A stretch of 64,000 nucleotides of DNA, taken from Arabidopsis thaliana (taxonomy: Eukaryota > Streptophyta > Magnoliopsida > Brassicales > Brassicaceae). Where the stretch lies: positions 28,443,971 to 28,507,970 of the forward strand of contig NC_003070.9 in the NCBI RefSeq assembly GCF_000001735.4. Direction: 5' to 3'. Below, piece by piece: positions 22,683 through 40,284 of this stretch. Numbering within the stretch: position 1 is the first letter of the stretch; each line of letters starts with the position of its first letter. A model generated the notes under the pieces. That model was not told where the DNA came from, ran no database searches, and was given only the letters and a program-made list of their open reading frames with translations. A program made the translations under genes and the position numbers.

Positions 22683-25600
22683 TTTTTTAGTGTCCTCTCA
22701 GTGAGAAAGAGCGAGAGAAAATAATAAGATAGCGTGAGTGTTATGCGATAGGACACAGAGACATGAACAATGGCATATTATGAAGAAGAAGATGAAGAGA
22801 ATCGATGTGGTACTACTGTTCTAAATACCGTAAGACTTTGTGAGCGAATATATACTTTTATGTGACTTTACATAAATATTGTTATTATTAAAAATAATGC
22901 GCCAAAATACTTTTATGTGTTCATTTTTCAAATTATCTTGTAAATCTTGTTATGGTTACTGTCTTAAGTAGATTTATCATTTGTGAATAGAGAAATTTTA
23001 CGAAAATAAAAGATAATTAAGGTACAATTGATCAGAGAACCATCTGCTGATCTTGCAGGTAGATAGATACAAACTATACGACTTATGGTCAAACACATAC
23101 GTCTCAGTCTCTCATTGGCTATTTTTACATTCGATTCTTTTATAACGAGTGATCAATAATATTGCTGAGATTGTACTTTCAAATTTGGTCACACACTATT
23201 CAAACTCTAAAATCACTGGAATTACACTAGAAAGGCAGTTTTACTGGAGTCAAACTTTAGAGTTTTTAGTAGCCGCCACTACTACACTTATTAGACATGG
23301 AGAAACGGGAACGTCGTCGTTTTCTTCTTCTCTGATAAGTCTTCTGACACGATTTGTTTTGGCTTCATCAAACAAAAATCAATAGATAAGAGGTTCACGG
23401 CGTTTTAAATTTAACGGTGTAGAGATGCATCTCTTCTTTAACATTGACAGATCTTTATCTAAACGGCGTTGATCTGACCGTTATAAATGCTATAGACAGG
23501 ACATAACGTTACGTTCCCTAGAGCCTGTGGTTTCTTCTTTCTTTCTTCTGTCGCCGTCTTGTCAACGGCACCAGTTATATAATCCGACGGCGTTTATAGC
23601 ATCGTCGTCACGTGATGGGGAGAAAAGAGGAATAAGAAGACAAGGAGAGAAGTAAATGGGCTTTAATTAGAAGTAGGGCCTATTTTTCTAATTGGCCCGT
23701 ATAGAAAGTCTGTCTGTGTCCTTTTCCTAAAGAGACAAATTTGCCCCTTGTGGTTTTTTTGGCTTTAACTTCCAAGTCAACGCTCTTTCTTGTATTTTGT
23801 CTTCTCACTTCTCGTTCATTCATACACTCCACTCACCGGTCTGTCACCATACAGACCTTCTGCTTCAAGGTCCCCACGCTCTATGTTCATATTTTACCTT
23901 TGTTTCGTTCGTGTGACTCTCTTGAAAACATTAGGGATTTATTCACTTCGGTCCATTTAAGATTTGATCGTGATTAGTCCAAAGTCCAAACCGATCAAAT
24001 TAATAGCAACTGCCGATACCAAATTATATTCGTTTTGTAATCGGTGATTCAGAAAAAAGTTCAATGTATATAAATTCGTTCGTAGTGTTGATATTAGGAC
24101 AAATCACTAGTTTGAAACTAAAGATACTAAAAACTATTTAATGTTTGAAGTTTTAGGTTTAGTTGTTAATACTTTTGGCTGAAAACGTGTCAATTTTGTT
24201 GTTAATGATGGCAAAACGAATAGCAAAATATTCCTAATGAATTAGGCCGAATGATATGATTAATATGCTTAACTTACATAAGTGAATCTTTCTTAATTAT
24301 AAGTAAGCACCTTAAAGCAGTTTTTACAAGATCGATTCTGCCACAATCAAAATCGATTCTATCAACAATCTAACAATAAAATAATAATAGTTGTGAATTA
24401 ATGGTCTGCCGTTATACAAGCACTATGGTTCTTGGCGAATATATCTTCATCCCGCTAACAATTTTTTTAGTTTGATAGAAAAATATATCAGGTGCTTTAG
24501 CAACAAAAAGGGATTTTAATCTTTAAAGAAATCTATACACTTGGGGTTGACATACACTTGGGGACCAATGTTCTATTATTATTGCGGTATATTGGTATAA
24601 AGGTCCTTCCTAAATGGCAGCGAATTTCTCATATTAATAATCTTTTGTGCATTCTCTTTTAGATATTATCTTATGATATACATTAGATTAAGAAGTAAAC
24701 GCTGAAAAATATGCATACTTAGCAACAAATAAATGTGCTTTTTTCTCGTGTCTATTTGGTTTAACTTAAGTGGATTGAGAATCAGATCAACAGGTACAAG
24801 TGCAACCTTTAAAACAATGAGATGTCAATTAGTGATGAAGAAGAGAGCATCTCTTATGTGATTCGCTGAAAATGCTCTAACTCAATGAACTTTGGGAATA
24901 AAGGTTTAGGTTCTCTTCAGCAGAAAAGGAGCTCTTTTTAGTAAGTGGGAAATTTTATTATTGTAAAAAAGAATCTCTAAACTTTGGATTATTTTCTGAT
25001 GTAAATAGTATAATATACATATAGGAGAATAATATAACGACATATAGCAACGATGGAAAATTTATCACCAAAAATCATGTCATCTTTATCACTAAATGAC
25101 TCAAGGGTGAAAGAACTTTGGACCAATTTCTAGATGGATATCAATAAATTTGTTGAAATTAAATTATACGAAAGGGAATTAAACTGTAGAAGCTTGGTTC
25201 ACATGTTTGATTTTCACAAAAATGTTTCGATTTGAACTTGCCATAGTACAATTTGCAACATATGCTTCTTTTACTCTGTTGTTTGCGTTATAATAAAATC
25301 GTCTCAAAATATTTAAAAATCATATGCAATTTGATTTAAGAATAAATTTGGAACTGTTTAGAAAGTTAGGTACCCAATTCATATACTTATTAAATACAAT
25401 AAATAAATCATAAAGTTTTATATACAGATGCACCAATTGTTTATAGATTATCTGTATACACAATTACACACTCTACTAATCAATGTACTTTAGCATAGAA
25501 TAATACTTTTACTTCTACTAAGCTTGTTTCACTAATTATAATGTTTAGTTAGAGATAAAACCATTGAAAAATCTCAAAAAGTAATAATCAATATAAACAA

Positions 25601-26159
25601 ATAGAGAGAGCAATGATAATAATAAGATATATAGGTCATAGTCTTGTCAATCATGTTAATGATAAAAACGACAAGGCTACAAAAGTAGTAGTAGAAGTAG
25701 AAGAAGAAGATGATGATAGTGAAGACAAACTTGTGTCATAAGTGGTCTTACACAAATCCGTCTTGGAAACTGGTGTTTGCCTAATGGCCCTGCTGGGCTT
25801 TTGCTTCAGTCATTACCGAATCCTCTTGTATTGGCAGCTTTAATCCCAAATCTATTCAACTCATGCAATGATTTTGGACGAAGAAACTTCTCAATCCCAA
25901 ATGACCCTTACTTCACCTTTCACTTTTTGTTCCATCGTAAAGATTTGAAACTTTTTAGATCTTATGAAAAGGCACCACATCTTCATCAAGTATTTTCTTT
26001 AAAATGTAGGGGAAAAAAAAATCTAGTTCTTTTGTTCATAGTCAACCTGGACCAGTAGGTCGTTGGGCCTTGGGTCTTCAGTCACGTCGGCAATCAACAT
26101 TCACTTACCCATTTGAAACATTGGATCAGCGTGACCAATGCCAACCCATTAATCTAAAT

Positions 26160-26300
26160 GGTTTAAACAATCAAGCGTGCAAGGATAAATGCATTGGACT
26201 TGAGAGAACAAGATATGGAATTTGAAATGTTGCCTTACCAGTTAACAAGTGTCTCTGTTTCCTCCCAAGTTAATGTACCAAAACTCTTTGGTGCTTAATT
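26160..26300 (+). pseudogene. Plant defensin exon 2 relic (PDF1-like)
   Basis: From about 26168 the sequence lines up with the second half of PDF1.1 exon 2 and runs on past the stop into the start of its 3' UTR (TAAT-TACCAA, CTCTT, GTGCTTAATT). In frame it reads NNQACKDKCIGLERTRYG and then a TGA where PDF1.1 has a Cys codon (TGC). After that LPVNKCLCFLP aligns with the PDF1.1 end, and the last Cys is Ser (TGT to AGT). The signal-peptide exon and the N-terminal half of the mature peptide were not found upstream. It is a truncated, dead copy about 2.3 kb before the intact gene and in the same orientation, so probably a decayed tandem duplicate. Confidence 0.85.
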
Positions 26301-28352
26301 GTGGGGGCTTTTATAATATTGGGTACATTTTGGGCCATAAATTAGAGAAAGAGCACATTATGATTGAGTTTATGAAGATAGGCAGTTTTTGGGAAATAAA
26401 TTGACGAAATTGCCCCTGCGATTTCACTCATTCTCCTAAATTGTTTTTGCAGAATCTTTTCCTGAATTGTTTTTGCAGAGCCTCATATTGGATCGATTCC
26501 TAACTTGTTTCAATGGATGATGTATTAAGTACAGAGATTGATTATCCTATTTCTCTACTTAATCAATGTTTCTTTCTACAAGACAATATATACACAAAAG
26601 ATGTATTTACGGAAACAAAATCGATAGAGACAAAAATTAGAAAATCTGTTAATAACATTTCATCACCATCCAATTCAGATAAACCCCAATAAAATCAGTT
26701 AAAAGCTTTTTGATGGAAGAAAGCTAACCCCTAAGAAAATATTATATAACGAACCCAAATATACTAATCTTAAATAATTGGAATCGATTAAAATTTTCAA
26801 TTATTTCTTATCCCTCTTTGAAATTGAAGAAAGAGAGGATGAAATTAATTCAGATCAAACAATTCAAATTCAAAAAAGCTATGGAGGATTACCACCTGCA
26901 TCGTCGAGGAAGAAGATTGGCCAGGCATAGATCTGAATTTTGTAAGGTGATGGAGAAGCAATGGACATCAATGGTGAGTTTAGAGGCAATAGATTCCATG
27001 CCATTAGAGAAAGAGAAAGAGAGAGAAATAATCGCACATTTCTGAGATCGATTGATATTGATGAATTCTCCTCAATTAGATTGAAGGTACAAGGAGAAGA
27101 AACTCAATTAGATTGAAGGATAAAACAGTCATCCATATAATATAAAAGTATCTAAATTTGTAAGGAACATGAGATGTTCCTATATCTACAAAAGCACAGA
27201 CTTTAATATGCTAATCCCATAATTGATCCCTTAATTGTGTGTGTATTCAAAATAAGCCCACTTCTTATAGGCAATGTAACACTTGACTCAAAAGCCAAAG
27301 CAGCCACTTAAATAGTTAAGTTACATTAAACAGAGAAGCAGCCTTCCCTAAGTTAAGCATTCTTAATCTAACCAAATATAATTCATATCTAACAATGTTA
27401 ACTTCTCTTTCTATTCTTAATAATAACCTAACAAATTAACTTGGGTGGTGTACTATTCTGAGTTTGTTACTTGTCTTGTCCATGCACGGCTAGTGCTGGT
27501 GCTGTCTTAGAAGGGCTTGAAGGTACGTGGCTGTTGATACAGAAAATGTTTAAAGAGGAGACAAGTCTTTGTCAAAGTTTGCGGATGACGGCTATGAAAT
27601 CGAAAACGAATTTTCTTTCAGTTTTTCTTAAAAATTTTTTTTTACCTTAAAACAATAAGTTAAATAAATAAAATTAAATCGGATTTATCTTCTCGGTCGT
27701 CCGAAAATGGCAGAGTTGAATCCAAGAAGTTTTGTGTGGGAGTTGAGGTGGGAACTACGAAATTAAATATAATCTATGCGCTATTTTACAAATTTGTTAG
27801 TCCAAATCCACTATGTTGCTAATATTTAATTACATGTTTAGATCCTAATTAGTTTGATGATTATATAATCAATACCAAAGAAAGTGAAGAAATAACCTAA
27901 TTTATCAACTTGCCAGCTAGTGAAGTAGCTCCTTGGAGGTTTCAGTAAAAAATAATAAAAGTCGATAAAAAAATACTACCCAACTTCATGGTTTATTATT
28001 AAATGCGATGTGGTCGAGACAAAGTACCACTTGAGTACCGTACTAGGATATGCTCAACATATTTAAAATTTTGACCAAGTCAAATTAACCAGCCAGAGAT
28101 GTTAACAGTTAATGTAGTAGCCACCGGTCCAATGAAATTGCAAATGAACAAACGTAGCACCTGAAAACTCGCCACCGATCACGATCAGCACACTTTTTAT
28201 GAATTGGTCAAGATATTATCTTCTATCATTAGATGAATACTTGCATGTTAGTATTCTCTACTATCAGACGGTGTGTATTTTTTTATTTATAGGGTTGAAC
28301 GCTTTATTGTCCCATGCACACGTAAAAGTCGACCTCCCCATCATTTTTTCAC

Positions 28353-28360
28353 TATAAATA
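28353..28360 (+). promoter_or_regulatory. TATA box of PDF1.1
   Basis: TATAAATA, 75 bases before the ATG. Confidence 0.75.
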
Positions 28361-28434
28361 GTGGTTGATTTCAAGCAGATTTCTTCAAACTAAAACATAT
28401 ATACATCGAAAACAACTAAGTATAAACAATAGTC

Positions 28435-28784
28435 ATGGCTAAGTCTGCTACCATCGTTACTCTTTTCTTCGCTGCTCTTGTTTTCTTTGCTGCTCTTGGT
28501 GAGTAATGATGTTATCGTATACCATATGCATGGAAAATTGAGTTTTAACCTTTTTTCTTTCATTTTATTGTGATAATTAACTGTGAGAGATATATCTATA
28601 TGCAGAAGCACCGATGGTGGTGGAAGCACAGAAGTTGTGCGAGAGGCCAAGTGGGACATGGTCCGGAGTTTGCGGAAACAGTAACGCGTGCAAGAATCAG
28701 TGCATTAACCTTGAGAAAGCACGACATGGATCTTGCAACTATGTCTTCCCAGCTCACAAATGTATCTGCTACTTCCCATGTTAA
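28435..28784 (+). CDS. PDF1.1: Plant defensin 1.1
   Basis: Two exons, 28435-28498 and 28606-28784, give 80 residues. The intron falls inside the signal-peptide region, as in other plant defensin genes. The signal peptide is about residues 1-29. The mature part, from [13 protein letters not shown], has the eight cysteines of the CS-alpha-beta fold in the usual spacing and the gamma-core (near [12 protein letters not shown]). It is a secreted antifungal peptide. PDF1 members are also linked to zinc handling, which I recall for the family and cannot see here. A broken paralogue lies upstream. I recall AT1G75830 (also LCR67). Confidence 0.97.
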
Positions 28785-33407
<4,623 letters not shown>

Positions 33408-34082
33408 TCGAACATCTCTTAAAACGAAAAAAGGTTTAGGTAACAAAAGAAGCTGAAGGAAAACGAACACCTGCAACATTGTATAGTTGTTGAATCCGGC
33501 TTGTTTCGGTCTTTACTCTTCTTTTTGCTGGTGAATCTAATGAGTGAACTGAGGCCAAGAGGAGGATTCTGGGTAAGAGAAGGGGATGTGTTCTTTTCTT
33601 GGTGTGTTGTTGTTGTTGTTGTACTTTTGCTATGTAGACTAATCTCTTAATACTATGTTGTCTTTGTTTTTGCTGTTGGGGTCCATTTTGTATTTTCTTT
33701 AACAGAAATCTTAATTAATTTTTTAGTGACTTTTTTTAAGCTTCCGTTGATCTTATGGTCTTGTATTGGTATGTAATTAGATTCAGACAACGAAGAACAT
33801 CTTGAGATAGATCTCTATATACAATAAGATTAGAGACATCGTTGAATTGAGGCATAGTTTCAAAGAATGGTTTACAGAAACGAGGATTCTATACACACAG
33901 GTGAGGTGAGTATAAGGAACAAAGAAAATAACAATTACAAAGGTTTTCTCCATTTTGTAATAAGACCGAAAAGAAAACAAACATGTGTAGTGTACACTTC
34001 CTTTTCAGAGTTTCCAACATTTCTTTGGAAAATACAGAGAATTCCTCTCGGGATTTGATGAGGCTTGTGTCTCGGATTTAAG
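33408..34082. other. Convergent 3' region, ROP4 and VPS35B
   Basis: The two genes point at each other across 675 bases. ROP4 3' UTR sequence runs at least some way right of 33408 and VPS35B 3' UTR runs left of 34083, so mRNA 3' ends may overlap. ORFs within are not coding-like. Confidence 0.55.
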
Positions 34083-37000
34083 TCACAGCTTGATAGGGTC
34101 ATATTTCTCACCCATCAAACCACCTTTCTGTTTTATGAACTTAATGTAACGCAATGTACTTGTAAAGAAGGGATCTGAGTGGATTGTCGTGTTACCGTTG
34201 TCGCTTTGCATCTCATTGTTGATCAATTCTATGAGGCTCTGTATATCAGATGGAGTGATATGTGGATTCCCTTTCTCAAAGAAGTAAATGTACCTGTTGT
34301 ATATGAAAAAAACATTTTTAGTATTGAGATGCTGCTTTGTGTATGAATCTGTGTGTCAGATGTTTTTGTTTGTTTGTTGTTAAGTATACTGACTTGTTCA
34401 AGATTTCAACAAACAGCGTGACTGGTCCGCTGCTACCTCTGGTTGCACTAGCCATTTGTTGAGCTGCGTTCGCTATCCTCAGTGCACGTCTTAAACAGAG
34501 AAGAACTCTGCAGAATAACATTGAGAATCGATTAGTTCTGGAGATAAGAAGATCAATGACTTACCCATGGTTAAGTTTTCTCTCGGCTAATGACAACGAA
34601 ACAGAAAATAAGAGAAAAATGTGATAGTAATGAAAGCGGAAAAGAACTTACCTTTCTCCATCTTTAATACCATCTGGATCATCGACCCAAAAGAGGTGAG
34701 AGCATGCGTAAACCGCTCGGCATTGGTCAGGCTTCTTAAGAAGCCTTGCTGAGTACTGGTCACAAAGAAAATATAAGCGTTTGGATAGAAATTGAGAAGA
34801 AAGCTTGTAAAATGAGAAATCATTGGCAAAATATTTGTACCCCGGTTGCCTTATGTGTCAAGGTGTCCCTATTTTCAACACCAAAGACATTGATCCTTTG
34901 CAAGGTTCCAACGATCAGATGAATCGCAGTTACCTGTGCCTTCGAGTCCTATATTATAATACAACGCACCACAAGAATAATGCAAGTATAAACTTTTATG
35001 AGACTTTTAGTTATCTTTGTGTAAAGTTAACTCAGAAAGAATGAAGAAATTACCGCAATTTCTTCCTCGTATAACATAAATGCTTGGGTAAAAAATTCAT
35101 AAGCAACAGGCTCAAGATCACAGTCACTTGCGGCCTGTTCATGAATCCAAGATAAGACAAAATATTGAGAATGCTATGTCAGATTCTGCCTTGCTACAAA
35201 AAAACTGAGATAAAATGAACAATAGATTACTGGATTCCATTAATATTGTAAGTCACGTTATTCTGAGTTCGAAATAATAGTAACCCTAACCCTATAAATT
35301 ACCTCTGCGCACTGAAGGTAGAGCCTTAGAGCCAGTTCAGGACATGGAACTGAGGTAAGAACCTCGATTGTCTGAAAACAAAAGCACATGTTCAATGGAT
35401 TACAAAATATATTGACCATTATATTATCCCAAATAACCCGATATTCAAAAAATGAATCAGTTTGATTGATAAATGATCTACTTAATACGTCAAATACACA
35501 GTAAAGTGCACTTAGAAAGGGTACTCCTGCATTACTTTTAAATGAATCTGAGTTTATCAAAGAGATAAACAATTCACAAGAATGACGTTAAACTCCTGAG
35601 AAGCCACAGCCTCAGTGAAATAACAACACATATTTCTCTATCTTAGATATGTGAAAAACAAAAGAAGCTCATAAACCTGGTTGAGAATCTGAAAAATCTT
35701 TCTCGGGGTTGCTGAATCTTCTCCTGCTATATCTCCACCCTGGGATTCTAGCTGCCTCACCAACTGTGAAAGAAACATTATGCAACTCGTAAAGTCAACC
35801 GCTTGTCTTCAAGCAGAGAATCTGCATTTAAGTAAATACAAGCATGTTATAGGGAAATAAGAGATATATACCCTAACTGCAGAAAAAACAAGTGGGGGAA
35901 CAGTAAAAGGCAAGCGTCGAGGTCCTCCTGTCATAAGATGTCGTCTCACAACACATATAATCTGCATATCAGTAAAATACCCAGTTAAGATATTCGGTTG
36001 CTCATACGATAGGGATAATGTTTTAAAAGAAACCATGGCCTCATAGCCCAATGTTTATCGATTTTTTTCTGTAAAAGAACGCCAATGAGCCTAAGCCGGT
36101 CTGCAGGTCAACATACGGATGCAGACCGCTTCATGGTAGTGGAGCATGGGGGCAGTAGGGTGTTTTGGGTGAAGTGGAGCAACAGACTAAGATTTACAGT
36201 TCCACGAATAAAGGGCATGTTAAGGTTCAGTGAACAAGTCGCTTTAGTAAATTTATGATGTTTAACCTTAAGCATCTCCTCTGGTTCTTCATTATCAAGC
36301 ATATGTATGAGACGGGCTACTGAATTTTGTTCCTCCTGGAAATCCTCCTCGTCAAGCTAAAAAAGACACATAAAATCCATCAGGACCGAGGTGTTATAGT
36401 AGAGCTGATCAGAGTTTCTCACTGCAAACCACACGGAAAAAAAAACAAAGGGGAAATGACAGCACCTCCTCCGCGTTGGTTTCATCCAAATCTTTAATAA
36501 GTCCTTTTATCAATTCAAACAGCACCTCAACCTAGTGAACACAAAATTAGCATATTATTAGTGCAAAATATTTACATCTTTAATTGAAGAGAGTAAGAGT
36601 AGTATACCTTATCAGCAGTTGATATACACGAATCAGTTTTCATTATACTTTGAATAATTAGCATAGCCATTACTTTGTTCGTTCCATCATCAAGATGATC
36701 CATGACACGCGGATAATTTGACAATGTAAGAGCTGTAACTATGTCACTGTACTTTTCTAAAGGAGCACTCAAAAGTGCCACTACTTGTTTCATTGCACGG
36801 GCGTCCTCCAGCTTGGGCACACTGGAAAGCTTAACTACACATGCACCCTACAAAGTTTTCGGATCAATAATTAGTTTAACGCCAGGGCTACACCAGATTC
36901 AAGTAATCATAAAACTTTAAAAATGCATTTTACACCTTTACAATGAAAATCTGAATCTGAACATATAGTGTAGACAGAGATACAAGCTACAGAGACAATA

Positions 37001-39904
37001 CTGACTAAAAGTTTAGAAAACATATGGCAACGAAAGGAAACCATACCAATACTTGATCCACATAGTCAAGCCGATCAGGATGAACTCGGAGAGTAAAAGT
37101 CAAAAGAGAGACAAACAGAGTCATAGCTCCGACAATAGGCATCTCAAGCTGTGTATCTATCACCTGTAGCCCACACCAAGTCCATAAGTCAAATATATGT
37201 ATTTCAAGAAAAATATTGCATTATATGCAGGAGGCTGGGAAAGCAAAGACTCAAAGAATTGAGGCTATTGACGAACAGAATCTACAATATGAACTAAGGT
37301 GGTTGGATCATCCAGCAATTTGATAGCTTGATTTTTAATGGTCTTTCATTTTAAGTTCTACATAATTTTACATCTGCTCCTCTTCTAGCTACTGAAGTCT
37401 CAAATCTTACAACTAGAGGACAGACATGTTCAAACTACAGTGGCTTATTTTCCATCATATGTCAAGGAAGGTAGCTGATTTGACGATGCCTAACAAAAGA
37501 GCTGATTAAGAGAAGATGAGCGAAGATTGGAAAATAACATTACAAAAAAAATCAAGCTGAGTACTTCTCAGGGTATAGGGGACCTACATAGGACCATTCT
37601 AAAGGCCATTATGATTCAAGTATCAAACAGCCAAAAGAAAGTTGCATTCATAAAAGATTTTCCTTTATTGGAACCCACCTTTCCAATTGCATTGCTCAAT
37701 TTAGCAAAAGCTTCCACTTGCAAAAATTCGTGTAACACCTGCTCAGAAGTTAAGAATAAGAAGACATCTAGCTAACAAACAAAAATAAAAAGGAACGATG
37801 ATAGCTCAATGGGAACTTACATCTGGACTTGAGGCAGCATAGTTTGATAACCGGTCCATTAGTTGGGTTAACACTATCTTCGTGTCAACAGTTGGCTGAG
37901 AAATTATTTCTTAAGGTCAGAGAGGAAGGAAAAATGTCAAATAACTCTTGAGTGAGAAAAGTGCTGATAGTGAATTCAATAGAAAAGTGCTCTGTTGAGG
38001 ATTCCCTGCTCAGAGTTTAGTAATTCCAGTCAAACTGTAAGAGATCAGGGACCTCTTTCAAAAACTTTTAATTGGTGAGCCAAAGCCCTAGTCACCAGGA
38101 AATAAACAAAAAAAAAACTCGAAATCCTAAAAATCAACAAGAATAGGGAATACAGACAGTTCAGATAGATCCTTTTAGGAGATAATGGCAGCATAAGAAG
38201 AGTTAATCAGAAAGCACCAAACAAAGCATTGAGATAACTAGAATTGCATTGGAGAGTAGAAAAGAGAAAAATATCGATTGCTAGCCTACCCACCATCAGT
38301 TGGGTACAAGCAGCCAATAAGGTCTCAAGAGTCTGCAAATGGTACTCATCAGGAAAGACTTGAATTATGCACTCCATCAGATAATACTGAGCCAACTTAT
38401 CTTTACAGTTGACGACCTGTTCAAGGTTTTCAGATTTAGCAGATTATACATGAATTGAAACCCTATAAGAAAGGACATGGTAATAGATGCAAAAATGAGC
38501 TGCCGAACCTGCTCTAAGACCCTAGGAAGAACAGTCTCTTTGTACATCTCAAGGTCAACACCTTCTATCTGTCCTAGAACATGCAGATTTTTTCCAACCT
38601 GAGAGGAAAACATTAAATACAACTTAGTGGGCAGTACATAGCAAAAATAGGATACTAATTCAAGTAGTGGTATCGATGTTACAAGATCACGAAGTTCGTT
38701 CCTCTCTTTCTCCTGCTTTTCTCGAACTGTTCCTGGTCCCTGCAGTCCAAGGAACACCTCAGCTCAGGTTCACCAATATCAATGATTCACAAGCACCACA
38801 CAACCTGCATGACCAAAAGCATGCTCTTCATCGTTCATTTATGCTTCAGTCAGAGGCATGCAAGTGCAGAGGTGCTATGCGTATCTAAATACCATCAACT
38901 CTTCACAGATCGAAAATTCACCTGATGCTGTATTCGAACCCAAAGCTTATTCATCTCTGTGAAATTTTGTAGCACAAACTCCACAGCATCCATCACAGTA
39001 TTTGCATCTCTACAAGAAGATCGCAAGGCGAGTAAACAAACAAACAGCTAACCAAATCTCATGAAAAAACGAAAGAGCAAACCCACCCTTCGTAGTCTGA
39101 GCCAATCTCAGGTAACTTATCCCTGCTCACTTGAGCGAGATAACTCCTCAAAAAGAGGCCACGAATAGGATGTTGAACACCTCGACACATTTCCACAAGA
39201 TCCTTAAGTACATCCTTCGAAGGAGCCTGCTTACTTTTGATATAAACAGACCCGACCGTACATAGCAGATACCTGGTAAATCAATGCAGCCCAAGAGAAA
39301 CATTAATATAGGAGGAGATTGCCATTTTCTAGTCTAATCTAGGCTATATAGCTAGAGGATTGAGAGTATTAGATCTTTATCAGATCAAGAGGAATAGAAA
39401 CTAGCTCAATGATGAATCAGCTTACATTCTGGGCAATATGTTGCCGGCATGTTGAACAAGTTCATACAAATCAACAACAGGTAATCCATGCCTACTCTCA
39501 TCCTTAAAGAAAATCTCCAGCTGCCTCAATTGATCGAAAGCTCTCATATCTAAATTAGAAGGAAAAATAATTAGAAACTGGTCAACACAAGCATGAATCG
39601 AGAGATTCAAAGTTCTTTGGCGATGGAATCTACAGAGATCGTAATATTTCTGAGGAGAGAGCTTGGAGGTTCGAAGCTCCGATAACATCAGAGCAGAGTA
39701 CTTGAGAACTTCTCTGAGATTATTCGCGTCCTGAGAGACGAATAGAAAGAAAATTTCATCAGATCAAAAATGAGCTAATTCAACGGAGGAAAATAAGAGG
39801 AAACGGACCAAAGCGCGATGCATGAAGAAAGCGTTGTGCTGGATTCCGGCGATTCCTTCCGCCAGCCACTTATCCTCGTCTTCTACTCCGGCGAGCGTTC
39901 TCAT
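34083..39904 (-). CDS. VPS35B: Retromer subunit VPS35B
   Basis: Twenty-two exons: 39904-39809, 39730-39634, 39549-39426, 39272-39087, 39009-38922, 38739-38683, 38598-38509, 38416-38294, 37895-37821, 37738-37679, 37163-37047, 36847-36608, 36531-36466, 36356-36267, 35961-35872, 35763-35677, 35371-35303, 35134-35054, 34948-34841, 34755-34652, 34507-34394, 34293-34083. They total 790 residues. The product is an alpha-solenoid scaffold of the retromer core, which with VPS26 and VPS29 recycles cargo from late endosomes. The VPS26-binding PRLYLL motif reads PRMYLL at about residues 104-109. The N-terminus ([25 protein letters not shown]) and end ([10 protein letters not shown]) match plant VPS35. 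I recall AT1G75850, one of three Arabidopsis paralogues. Confidence 0.95.
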
Positions 39905-40284
39905 CTTCTTCTTCTCCTCCGTGTGTCAGCAGTTTCTTTTTTTTTTTCCAGGGCGCACGAAAATAATAGACTTCCCTACTCTTTTATTTTTATTTTTGTT
40001 GCTTTTATTAATTCATCATCAAATGTTTATTTTCAGGTAATTTTGTAAAATTGTAAAATTTTAGCACTGTACGTACGTTTTTGTTTGAGAGTTGAAACAT
40101 ATGATCTGGCTATGACATTGATTTGAATAGATCTTTAGAATTGGAAACTTGATCGATTATGGAATTGAACCAAGTATTACGAAGTCTTTTGATGTATCAA
40201 AATCGGGTTAGATTAGAATTGTTGTTACAAACAGTCAAACACTGTACAAGCTAAGTCTAAAGCTAGAACAAAAAGAATCGAGCA
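39905..40284. other. VPS35B promoter and 3' region of next gene
   Basis: Short AT-rich spacer between two minus-strand genes. It must carry the VPS35B leader and promoter and the 3' UTR of the gene ending at 40285. Nothing else is visible. Confidence 0.6.

Larger units (their letters stand above)
22683..28434. other. Long gene-free region upstream of CLV1 and PDF1.1
   Basis: Contains the CLV1 leader and promoter at the left and the PDF1.1 promoter at the right. A CACGTG G-box is at 23609-23614, with GGGCC/GGCCC elements near 23677-23698, in a region of higher GC that could be a regulatory element. The defensin relic is at 26160-26300. Other ORFs (25777-26058, 26818-27045) lack family features, and the latter opens with TTG. 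Confidence 0.55.

Noticed and set aside
23149-23977. Possible small genes upstream of CLV1
   Set aside because: Short frames, no leader or family feature. The GC-richer parts are better explained as regulatory sequence.
25741-26058. Possible CLE- or CEP-like peptide next to the defensin relic
   Set aside because: A minus-strand KSPAGPLGKH looked peptide-like, but there is no signal peptide in frame, stops are close by and the motif does not fit CLE, CEP or IDA consensus.
26818-27045. 75-codon basic frame
   Set aside because: First codon is TTG, and the composition is Lys/Glu-rich low complexity without conservation evidence.
39550-39633. Reading VPS35B exon 2 straight through as coding
   Set aside because: It gives 818 residues and an insert absent from VPS35A as I recall it. 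The segment has GT-AG ends and removing it gives 790.
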